From assembly GCA_963832355.1 (NCBI GenBank), contig CAWHTX010000009.1:124001-188000 (forward strand): a DNA stretch of 64,000 nt, read 5' to 3'. Below the pieces are notes generated by a model. It did not search any database. It was not told the origin of the DNA and saw only the letters and a program-made list of their open reading frames with translations. Both the position numbers and the translations under genes were made by a program. Positions 16,330-24,158 of this stretch are shown here, in pieces (the first letter of the stretch is position 1; each line of letters starts with the position of its first letter). The stretch comes from DATFVA01 sp963832355. Its GTDB lineage: Bacteria; Bacteroidota; Ignavibacteria; Ignavibacteriales; Ignavibacteriaceae.

Positions 16330-17490
16330 TTGATATTAAATCAGACTTTATTATCCGATATGAGAACCAAAAAGAAAATAATCCGCAACAATGAGAAACC
16401 GATACAGAAATACCGTTTTCTTATTCAAAGTGCTTTTGCTCTATTATGTGTATGGATCGGCATTGAATTCTACCTTTTCAGCAAATACCTGGAAACAGGA
16501 GGAACTGCATCTTTCGTGAGCAGACCCCCGGGAGTTGATGGGTTTCTGCCGATAAGTTCTTTTATGAGCTTTTATCTATTTATTACTACTGGTGAAATAC
16601 ATTATGCACACCCGGCAGGCCTATTTATCTTTATGGCCATTCTGCTTGTTTCGCTGGTCTTTGGAAAAGCATTCTGCAGCTGGTTATGTCCGGTAGGATT
16701 TATTTCTGAGCTCGTAGGGGACTTCGGTGAAAGAATGTACAAGAAAATATTCAAGCGGAGGATACATCTTCCGGGATGGATTGATTATCCGCTGCGCAGC
16801 CTGAAGTACCTGCTGCTTGGTTTCCTCTTTTACTCCGTATTCTTCCTGATGTCATCCCTTGCATTACAGGCCTTTCTTGATAGTCCTTATAATATTGTAG
16901 CCGACCTGAAAATGTATTACTTCTTTGCTGATATCTCCCAGACTGCACTGATCATTCTTGCTGTGCTTTTTGTTCTTTCAATACTGATAAGAAATTTCTG
17001 GTGTAGATTTCTGTGTCCTTATGGTGCACTGCTTGGGTTGTTCTCATTTCTAAGTCCGCACAAAATTAAAAGAGATCCTGTAAGCTGTATTGACTGCGGT
17101 TTATGTGCAAAAGCCTGTCCTTCTTACATCAAAGTTGATGAAGTAAAAACGGTAATATCAGATGAATGTAATACCTGTCTAAGCTGTGTAGATGTATGTC
17201 CTGTTTCAGACACCCTGGATCTGAAATCGGTTCTTCCCGGAAAAAAGAAAATAAACAAAAAATATGTGGCAATAGGAGTTGTATCCATATTTATGCTGGT
17301 AACGGGCGCAGGTATTATCACCGGGCACTGGGATAATCATATATCAAGAAGGGATTATCTTATTCATTATAGACACATGAATACATACGGACATCCGACA
17401 GGTACAGCTGCTATAAAAAAATTCAACAAAGAAGCTGCCTCAAACAATTTTGAAAAAAAAGATAAACTTAATGAGACAAAGGAGAATTAA
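16330..17490 (+). CDS. NapH/NosR/CcoG-like 4Fe-4S polyferredoxin membrane protein
   Basis: Counted from TTG 16330 the protein has 386 residues; ATG 16360 (MRTKKKI) is an equally good start and neither has a clear ribosome site. It has about five membrane helices, two membrane-side motifs (CSWLCPVG and CRFLCPYG) and two [4Fe-4S] ferredoxin motifs (CIDCGLCAKACP and CNTCLSCVDVCP), followed by one more helix. Such proteins pass electrons across or along the inner membrane. Located between the Rrf2 regulator and RIC, it probably supplies electrons for NO-related chemistry or cluster repair; the partner is not visible. Confidence 0.85.
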   Translation: MILNQTLLSDMRTKKKIIRNNEKPIQKYRFLIQSAFALLCVWIGIEFYLFSKYLETGGTASFVSRPPGVDGFLPISSFMSFYLFITTGEIHYAHPAGLFIFMAILLVSLVFGKAFCSWLCPVGFISELVGDFGERMYKKIFKRRIHLPGWIDYPLRSLKYLLLGFLFYSVFFLMSSLALQAFLDSPYNIVADLKMYYFFADISQTALIILAVLFVLSILIRNFWCRFLCPYGALLGLFSFLSPHKIKRDPVSCIDCGLCAKACPSYIKVDEVKTVISDECNTCLSCVDVCPVSDTLDLKSVLPGKKKINKKYVAIGVVSIFMLVTGAGIITGHWDNHISRRDYLIHYRHMNTYGHPTGTAAIKKFNKEAASNNFEKKDKLNETKEN

Positions 17491-18237
17491 ATGGAACAGA
17501 ACAGAAGTGAAATTATCCACAATGAATTATCAGGCCTTACACTTTCGGAAATTGTAACTCAGAACTTCAAAGCTGCTGCTGTTTTCGAAAAATATAACCT
17601 CGATTTCTGCTGCGGAGGTAAAAAACCAGTATCAGAAGCCTGCCGGGAGAAAGGTCTTAATTCTTCAGAGGTGCTTGAAGAGCTCAGATCAATCAATAGC
17701 TCAGGAAGCAGGGCTGATAATTATAATGAATGGGAAGCCGATTTTTTGATTGACTACATCGTAAACAATCATCATGCTTATATAAACAAAATGATCCCTG
17801 TTCTTTCTGCACATACTCAAAAAATTGCCACAGTACATGGCGAAAATCATCCCGAACTTCTGAAAGTTGCTGAAAGTTTCGGGAAGGTTTATAAAGAGCT
17901 TAAGCAGCATATGATGAAAGAGGAACAGATCCTTTTTCCTTTCGTAAAACAACTTGCTGCTGCGAAAAGGAACGGAAGAAAAACCGAAGCTCCGTATTTC
18001 GGCACAGTAAAAAATCCTATCCGGATGATGGAAGCTGAACACCAGTCTGCAGGTGACGAGATGTATGAAATCAGGACCCTTACAGAGGATTATGCTATTC
18101 CCGATGATGCCTGCAACACATACAGCGTGACAATGCAGGAATTAAAGGACTTCGAAGAAGATCTCCACAAACATATTTATCTTGAAAACTATATCCTTTT
18201 CCCGAAAGCTGTTGATTTAGAGCAGGAATTGCTATAA
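17491..18237 (+). CDS. ric: Iron-sulfur cluster repair di-iron protein (RIC; ScdA/YtfE family)
   Basis: This 248-residue protein has the N-terminal ScdA domain (L-S-E-I-V-T-Q-N-F-K-A-A-A-V-F-E and the N-L-D-F-C-C-G-G cysteine pair) and a C-terminal hemerythrin-like domain. The di-iron ligand candidates are in NHHAY, the H-M-M-K-E-E and E-H-Q-S segments, and the final H-K-H-I-Y-L-E. RIC proteins restore Fe-S clusters damaged by nitric oxide. A good AAAGGAG site precedes the ATG, and it abuts the polyferredoxin gene directly. Length is slightly above E. coli YtfE (220). Confidence 0.93.
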   Translation: MEQNRSEIIHNELSGLTLSEIVTQNFKAAAVFEKYNLDFCCGGKKPVSEACREKGLNSSEVLEELRSINSSGSRADNYNEWEADFLIDYIVNNHHAYINKMIPVLSAHTQKIATVHGENHPELLKVAESFGKVYKELKQHMMKEEQILFPFVKQLAAAKRNGRKTEAPYFGTVKNPIRMMEAEHQSAGDEMYEIRTLTEDYAIPDDACNTYSVTMQELKDFEEDLHKHIYLENYILFPKAVDLEQELL

Positions 18238-18273
18238 GATATTTTGTATTTTACTTTATTAAAACAGACTCTT

Positions 18274-18651
18274 ATGGATATAAAGTACATAGAAGATATC
18301 ATACTCCTGGTAGATCGGTTTTATGATAAAGTAAATAAAGACCGACTGTTGTCTCCTGTCTTTAACGAGTTTGCCCGGGTTAAATGGGAGGAGCACCTTC
18401 CCGTGATGTATAGTTTCTGGAGTGCTGTCCTCTTTGATACCAATACATATAAAGGACAGCCTCTCACATCGCACCTGGAATTGCCAATTTCCACCGAGCA
18501 CTTTCAGAGATGGCTCGAACTCTTTAAAGAGACGGTAGATGAAAATTTCAAAGGAAATAAAGCTGAAGAGGCAAAAGAAAAAGCTGATTCAATTGCGCAT
18601 ATCTTTCAGACGAAGTTGGGACTGATCAGTGATAATATGAGCATCTTATAA
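18274..18651 (+). CDS. Group III truncated hemoglobin
   Basis: Started at ATG 18274, the product is 125 residues, the usual truncated-globin size; an upstream in-frame TTG at 18244 would add ten residues. The pattern V-D-R-F-Y-D-K-V, F-W-S-A-V-L-F and H76-F-Q-R-W fits group III globins, with H76 as the proximal haem ligand. These proteins bind O2 and NO and are often found with NO-stress genes. It follows ric by 36 bases and closes the module. Confidence 0.85.
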   Translation: MDIKYIEDIILLVDRFYDKVNKDRLLSPVFNEFARVKWEEHLPVMYSFWSAVLFDTNTYKGQPLTSHLELPISTEHFQRWLELFKETVDENFKGNKAEEAKEKADSIAHIFQTKLGLISDNMSIL

Positions 18652-18655
18652 AATA

Positions 18656-18868
18656 TTAATATTCCTTAATTCCCACTCTGAAATTAATATCCATTGCGTT
18701 TTCGGAATTTACCTGGTGAATCTTTTTCAGAAGAAGCTCCTTCTCCTGTACACTATTAACATCACCTGTAATAATCAGAGCCCCGTTATCCTCTTTAACT
18801 TTAAGATGATCCAGCTCCATCTCCTTCAGCAAATTAATTACGGGCTGATATTTTGCTTTTAACGACAT
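18656..18868 (-). CDS. Small BON-like domain protein
   Basis: The likely start is ATG 18868, preceded by an AGGATCAGGA site; an upstream ATG at 18889 is less likely. This gives 70 residues, MSLKAKYQPVINLLKEMELD and on to a G-A-L-I-I-T-G-D-V strand and a helix E-K-E-L-L-L-K-K-I. The pattern matches the BON-like half of the widespread BON-LysM proteins, but the LysM half is absent. No signal peptide is visible, so it is probably cytoplasmic. It converges on the globin gene with only four bases between the stops. Confidence 0.65.
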   Translation of the reverse strand: MSLKAKYQPVINLLKEMELDHLKVKEDNGALIITGDVNSVQEKELLLKKIHQVNSENAMDINFRVGIKEY

Positions 18869-19033
18869 TCCTGATCCTTTTTTTATCAAGATAAATCGAT
18901 TGATAATAATTTTTTGTTGTGCAGCTAACAGGGCTATTATCCTGCGCTGGAACTTCTTTTATTCAGATTTTAGTAAATTACCAGTACAAATTGAATTAAA
19001 TACTATCTTCTTACTTATTGTCCGGGGAAGAAA

Positions 19034-20869
19034 ATGAAATTTCTTTACTTATTTATTATTGTTCTTCTTATTAGCTCAGAGCAATACGCCCAGTATCCAA
19101 ACGTGATGATTAATAATCCTTCAAACACAGATCCTGAAGAAGTCTCAATAGCCATTAATCCTTCAAATCCTGATTACCTGGCTGCAGGGGCCAACATAGA
19201 TTATATTTATTATTCAGCCGACGGCGGTTATAACTGGAGTCAGCAGACCATGAGCTCCTCACTTGGTGTCTGGGGTGACCCCTGTCTTGTTTATGACGGC
19301 AGCGGTAATCTGTACTACGGTCACCTCTCTATTGCCAGCTACTGGATAGACCGGATTGTAATACAGCGTTCAACGGATCAGGGCTCTACATTTAATGACG
19401 GAGCGGGTATAGGTTTTAATAATCCCAAACAGCAGGATAAGGAATGGATAGGTGTTGATATGACCGGTTCTCCATATCACGGAAATGTTTATGTAACATG
19501 GACTGAATTTGACAGCTACGGAAGCTCTGATCCTTCCGACAGCTCAAGAATTCGCTTTTCCCGTTCCACCGATCAGGGACTTACCTGGTCGCCTGCGGTA
19601 ACTATAAGTGATGTCAGCGGAGACTGTATAGACAGCGATAATACTGATGAGGGTGCTGTTCCATGTGTCGGTCCCGAAGGACAGATTTATGTAAGCTGGG
19701 CCGGACCCCTGGGATTGATGTTTGATAAATCAACTAATGGCGGAACTACCTGGGGGAATGATGTTTTTGTTTCCGATATTCCCGGCGGATGGGATTTCGC
19801 TGTTTCAGGTATATACCGGGCAAATGGTCTACCCATAACTGCATGCGACACCGGAAGTTCCTCCCCGTATAATGGCAACATTTATATAAACTGGTCTGAT
19901 CAGAGAAACGGAACAGACAACACCGACATATTTTTTGTCAAATCAACTGACGGAGGAAACACATGGACATCTCCGTTGAAGGTTAACGATGATAATACTA
20001 CCCGTCATCAGTTTTTTACCTGGATGACCATTGATCAGACGACCGGCTTTATTTACTGCTGTTTCTATGACAGAAGAAATACCACTGGTGCAGCAACTGA
20101 TGTCTTTGTCGCCAGGTCTACCGATGGTGGTGATTCTTTTGAAAATTTCAAAGTTAGTGAATCATCATTTACTCCAACCTCTGGAATATTTTTCGGCGAT
20201 TACACAAATATTGCCGCTTATAACAGAATGGTTTACCCAATGTGGATGCGTCTGAATAATTCAACTCTAAGTGTCTGGACCGCAATAATTCATGATACAA
20301 CTGCTGTAATACCTGTTGAACTTTCGTCATTTACTTCTGAAACATCCGGCGGAAAAGTACTGCTGAGCTGGGAAACCCGGACAGAAACAAACAATAAAGG
20401 TTTTGAAATCCAGAGAAGTAAAAACTCAAAAGACTGGACCGTAATCGGTTATGTGTCTGGAGAAGGAACTTCGACTTTTCCAGGGCAATATCAGTATACA
20501 GACAGACCGGTTGAAGGCGGAACTTACTATTACAGATTAAAGCAGATTGATTTTAACGGTACATTCATGTACTCCAAAACCCTGGAAGTAAACCTGATCA
20601 TTATTAATAGTTACACACTTGAGCAGAACTATCCTAATCCATTCAACCCTTCCACAACAATTGGATATGAATTGCCGGCATCTGCCGATGTGGTAATTAA
20701 AGTTTTCGATGTATTGGGGAATGAAGTTGCAACTCTGGTGAATGGTAAGCAGAATGCCGGGGTTCACGAAGTTAAATTTGACGGCACACAACATGGGAGC
20801 GGAATATATATATACAGGATGACAACCGGCATAACGGCAGTTACAAAAAAAATGATCCTTATGAAATAA
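19034..20869 (+). CDS. Secreted sialidase-fold (BNR-repeat) protein with type IX sorting domain
   Basis: This 611-residue protein has a signal peptide (residues 1-18, ending E-Q-Y-A-Q), then a beta-propeller region with several Asp-box motifs such as STDQGSTF, STDQGLTW and STDGGNTW (about 30-420). A short fibronectin-like segment (about 440-510, VELSSFTSE and L-S-W-E-T) follows. The last 85 residues form a type A type IX sorting domain with NYPNPFNPST and a final K-K-M-I-L-M-K. It should be exported to the cell surface. No catalytic residues for sialidase activity can be assigned. Its 3' end pairs with that of the next gene. Confidence 0.88.
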   Translation: MKFLYLFIIVLLISSEQYAQYPNVMINNPSNTDPEEVSIAINPSNPDYLAAGANIDYIYYSADGGYNWSQQTMSSSLGVWGDPCLVYDGSGNLYYGHLSIASYWIDRIVIQRSTDQGSTFNDGAGIGFNNPKQQDKEWIGVDMTGSPYHGNVYVTWTEFDSYGSSDPSDSSRIRFSRSTDQGLTWSPAVTISDVSGDCIDSDNTDEGAVPCVGPEGQIYVSWAGPLGLMFDKSTNGGTTWGNDVFVSDIPGGWDFAVSGIYRANGLPITACDTGSSSPYNGNIYINWSDQRNGTDNTDIFFVKSTDGGNTWTSPLKVNDDNTTRHQFFTWMTIDQTTGFIYCCFYDRRNTTGAATDVFVARSTDGGDSFENFKVSESSFTPTSGIFFGDYTNIAAYNRMVYPMWMRLNNSTLSVWTAIIHDTTAVIPVELSSFTSETSGGKVLLSWETRTETNNKGFEIQRSKNSKDWTVIGYVSGEGTSTFPGQYQYTDRPVEGGTYYYRLKQIDFNGTFMYSKTLEVNLIIINSYTLEQNYPNPFNPSTTIGYELPASADVVIKVFDVLGNEVATLVNGKQNAGVHEVKFDGTQHGSGIYIYRMTTGITAVTKKMILMK

Positions 20870-20903
20870 GAATGAATCTTCCTTATTTCATTAAAATCAT
20901 TTT
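20849..20903. terminator. Bidirectional hairpin formed by two convergent T9SS gene tails
   Basis: ATGAAATAAG (20861-20870) and CTTATTTCAT (20882-20891) are perfect 10-base arms around an 11-base loop. Pairing continues outward with AATGAT/ATCATT, giving about 22 matches in 26. The arms are the codons for the shared C-terminal K-K-M-I-L-M-K plus stop of two convergent genes. An A-rich stretch before and a T-rich stretch after make it a credible terminator in both directions. Confidence 0.6.
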
Positions 20904-22970
20904 CTTTGACTGAATAGTGCTACCTGCCCGCAGCTGGTAGAAATATACGCCGCTGGAAAACCTGTCCCCTGAAAACTTAACGGTGTATTTACCAGCGGAT
21001 TTTACCTCATTCACAAGAGAGGCGACTTCTTTCCCTAGGATATCATAAACTTTAATTGTAACGAAACTTGTACCTGCGAGTCTATAGCTTATGGTTGTTG
21101 AAGGATTAAAGGGATTGGGGTAATTCTGGTATAATGAGTAAGTCTGCGGTAATTTAATTTCAACCGGTTCTTCTGCCTGGGTCACTCCGCCATTCGTAGT
21201 TTTCACTATCGCTCCGAAAGCTCCTCCTGCCCAGCCTGTGTTATCATTTGCAAAACATATAGAATATAAAGGCATTCGGGTTGCTGACATCTGTTCCACC
21301 CAGGTTTCCCCGCCATCTGTGGTTGCAAGGATAATTCCGTCATTTCCGGAAATCCATCCATTCTCTACGCTGCTGAAATGAATTGAATATAAATCGGTTG
21401 TAACGTTACTTTCTTTAATCTCCCAGGTGTTTCCTCCGTCAGTAGTTTTTAAGACAATTCCATGCTCCCCAACAACGAAACCGGTCAATTGATCGGTAAA
21501 CGCTTCTCCGTTCAGATCGTAAGTGGTGTTGGATGCGATACTTTCCCAGGTACTGCCGCCATTAGTGGTTTTTAATAAGCTGCCTGATTCACCGCAGATC
21601 CAGCCGTTGTTATTATCAGAGAAGTATACGCCGGTTAATATTTCATTTGTTCCTCCCGGCTGATCCACCCAATTCATACCACCGTTTGTGGTACTTATTA
21701 TATCCCCATAAGCTCCAACTGCCCAGCCATTTTCTGCATCGGTAAAATAAATGGAAGTCAGCGAGACTGAAGAGGCGGAATTTTGCTGTGTCCAGTCGAT
21801 GCCTCCGTTTTCAGTTTTGAGGACATTTCCGCCGGCTATACCACCGCAAGCCCATCCCGTATTGTCATCTATAAAATATATGTCCCCGAATTGAGCGCTG
21901 TTGGGGTTACTATAAACAACCTCCCAATGCGATCCGCCGTTTGTTGTTTTAATTATTGAGCCCATTAACCCGGTGGCCCATCCGGTATTTTCATCTGTAA
22001 AGTAAACTGACTGCCACCAGTCGGAATATCCACTCTGTGCGCTTGTCCAGTTTAATCCTCCATCTGTGGTTCGTGACAGCATTCCGAGGTGTCCAACGGC
22101 TATTCCGTTATTCACATCAGAAAAAGATACAGCAGCGAGAGGCCAGTCATTGCCGGTTCCATATCTTTCCCAGGTCTCACCTCCGTCTGTGGTTTTATAT
22201 ATTGAAGTGTCAGCACCGGCAGCCCATCCAGTATTAGAATTTGCAAACTGGACCGACATCAGCATGGGAGACGATCCAAGGTCCTTCGGCTGCCAGTTCA
22301 TTCCACCATCAGTGGTCTTAAGAACTGTTCCATTCCAACCGACTGCCCAGCCTGTGTTTGCGTCAATAAAGTATAAAGAATAGATAATCTCAGTGGTTCC
22401 GCTGGGCTGCAGACTCCAGTCAGTTCCTCCATTATTCGTATTAAAAATAATGCCGTTGGTTCCGGCTGCCCAGCCTTTATTTGCATCAATGAAAAACACT
22501 GCCTGCAGCCAGTCATCTGTTGGTGTTCCCTGCGTTATCCAGTTTACACCTCCGTCATTTGATTTAAGAATTAATCCATCACTTCCGGCAATCCATCCAG
22601 TATTTTCATCAATAAAAAATATTGAATAGAGTGTATTAGTTACCTCAGTATTCTGAATTTCCCAGTTTGATCCTCCGTCAGAAGTTTTGAGTAGTATACC
22701 GTTATCACCGCATACCCACCCGGTACTCGTATTAGCAAAACAAACCGATCTGAGTGTTGCATCAGTTCCGCTGGCCCGGCTTTCCCATGTCAATCCTGCG
22801 TCATCAGTTTTTAATATCGTCCCTTTTATGCCCACGGTATAGCCAACGGTCGAAGTAATATATTTAACGGAGTATAAATCATTGCCCATCGGTAGCGGGT
22901 TCTGCCAGAACCATTGAGCATTGAGATTAGCGGCCAGGAGCAGGATGGTTAACGTGATCAGTTTTTTCAT
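20883..22970 (-). CDS. Secreted YCF48/BNR-type beta-propeller repeat protein with type IX sorting domain
   Basis: The start is taken at ATG 22970, which has an AGGGAGAAG site; an ATG at 23000 is further upstream. From there the protein has 695 residues: a signal peptide (MKKLITLTILLLAANLNAQ), then some fourteen repeats of about 43 residues with the core G-W-x-x-G-x-x-G-x-I-x-K-T-T-D-G-G-x-x-W, and a sorting domain with NYPNPFNPST ending K-K-M-I-L-M-K. The repeats are of the YCF48/photosystem-assembly fold, but here the protein is a surface beta-propeller of unknown ligand. The repeats are recent enough to be visible at DNA level. Confidence 0.9.
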   Translation of the reverse strand: MKKLITLTILLLAANLNAQWFWQNPLPMGNDLYSVKYITSTVGYTVGIKGTILKTDDAGLTWESRASGTDATLRSVCFANTSTGWVCGDNGILLKTSDGGSNWEIQNTEVTNTLYSIFFIDENTGWIAGSDGLILKSNDGGVNWITQGTPTDDWLQAVFFIDANKGWAAGTNGIIFNTNNGGTDWSLQPSGTTEIIYSLYFIDANTGWAVGWNGTVLKTTDGGMNWQPKDLGSSPMLMSVQFANSNTGWAAGADTSIYKTTDGGETWERYGTGNDWPLAAVSFSDVNNGIAVGHLGMLSRTTDGGLNWTSAQSGYSDWWQSVYFTDENTGWATGLMGSIIKTTNGGSHWEVVYSNPNSAQFGDIYFIDDNTGWACGGIAGGNVLKTENGGIDWTQQNSASSVSLTSIYFTDAENGWAVGAYGDIISTTNGGMNWVDQPGGTNEILTGVYFSDNNNGWICGESGSLLKTTNGGSTWESIASNTTYDLNGEAFTDQLTGFVVGEHGIVLKTTDGGNTWEIKESNVTTDLYSIHFSSVENGWISGNDGIILATTDGGETWVEQMSATRMPLYSICFANDNTGWAGGAFGAIVKTTNGGVTQAEEPVEIKLPQTYSLYQNYPNPFNPSTTISYRLAGTSFVTIKVYDILGKEVASLVNEVKSAGKYTVKFSGDRFSSGVYFYQLRAGSTIQSKKMILMK

Positions 22971-23218
22971 TTTCTTCTCCCTTATAAATGATGTTTTCAA
23001 TCATTTTAACCCTGATCAGCAGAATAATTCTGCGAACTAACCCCGGGTTTTCCGGAATGTGGTGTTACTAAAACTTAATTTGAGCAATCCATCATTAAAT
23101 AGCAATAAAAAAACAATAAATCAGGCCTGAATGATTAAAATCCGGGTCTTTTGGGAACAATTTTACACTAACTTTGATAAATGATGATCGTATATTTAAA
23201 GTTACTTAATTACTATAT

Positions 23219-24010
23219 ATGGAAATGATGAATCTGAAGAAAAGACTGGATTATCATTACAAAGCTTTCGATAGAACAAAAATCTCACCTGACCCGCTTC
23301 AGTTTCTTCATCTTTATTCTGACAAAAATGATATTGAGGTGATGGGGTTTATTGCGGCTATTTTTGCATACGGCAACGTTAAACAGATAATAAATACGCT
23401 GAATAAATTTGTTGAGATCTCCGGTAATAAGCCATACAGATTTATCACTTCTTTCAGCAGTCACAAAGATGATATACGACTAAAGCATCTGTACCATCGT
23501 TTTTATTCATCTGAAGATGTTATCCATCTTTTCCAGGTTCTGGAAAAAGTTTACGCTGAAAATGGTTCGCTTAAAAACCTTTTCCTCAGATACTACAATA
23601 ATGAAGACGAGAATATTAAGAGTTCCCTCAGCGGATTTTCACATTATTTTATAAATGAAATCAAGTTGCTGACAAAAAGCGATAAGCTGAGTCAGGGCAC
23701 AAAGTTTATGTTTCCCCTGCCGGAGTTAGGCAGCGCCTGTAAAAGGAAAAATCTTTTTTTACGCTGGATGGTAAGAAAAGATGAACTTGATTTCGGTCTG
23801 TGGAGTGAAATTCCTAAAGACAAGCTGATAATTCCTGTTGATACCCACATTGCTCGTATTTGTAAAGAATTAAAGCTTACAACAAGAAAAAATGTAAGCT
23901 GGAAGATGGCTGAAGAAATAACGGGGAATCTAAAAAAGTTTGATCCCGAAGACCCAGTTAAATATGATTTCGCAATATGCCATATTGGGATGAGGAAGCT
24001 GATTTTTTAG
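23219..24010 (+). CDS. TIGR02757 (DUF2400) family protein
   Basis: This 263-residue protein of unknown function matches the TIGR02757 pattern: D-P-L-x-F-L-H-x-Y near residue 25, G-F-I-A-A-x-F-A-Y-G-N-V-K-Q-I-I, M-F-P-L-P and R-K-N-L-F-L-R-W-M-V-R, then I-P-x-D-T-H-I-A-R and a final C-H-I-G. The family is predicted to share the helical DNA-glycosylase fold, and the PVDTH segment resembles the catalytic region of such enzymes, but no activity is established. It stands alone, with 218 bases of upstream space holding a TAACTTTG box at 23169-23176. Confidence 0.85.
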   Translation: MEMMNLKKRLDYHYKAFDRTKISPDPLQFLHLYSDKNDIEVMGFIAAIFAYGNVKQIINTLNKFVEISGNKPYRFITSFSSHKDDIRLKHLYHRFYSSEDVIHLFQVLEKVYAENGSLKNLFLRYYNNEDENIKSSLSGFSHYFINEIKLLTKSDKLSQGTKFMFPLPELGSACKRKNLFLRWMVRKDELDFGLWSEIPKDKLIIPVDTHIARICKELKLTTRKNVSWKMAEEITGNLKKFDPEDPVKYDFAICHIGMRKLIF

Positions 24011-24158
24011 TTGGTCCGGGTTATTCTGTAATGAATGCAGCTGGTGAATCCTGGTTTATTATAAAATAAGATACATGAAAAAAAATCTTTGCTTTTCGGG
24101 ATAAAAATCTAAATATTCGTCTGATAAATTTTGTTTCTTTAGCAACCTGGAGAATTTA

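Noticed and set aside
20883..22970. Photosynthesis-related Ycf48 assembly factor
   Set aside because: Only the repeat fold is shared; a signal peptide and type IX sorting domain show a surface protein, and no photosynthesis gene is in the window.
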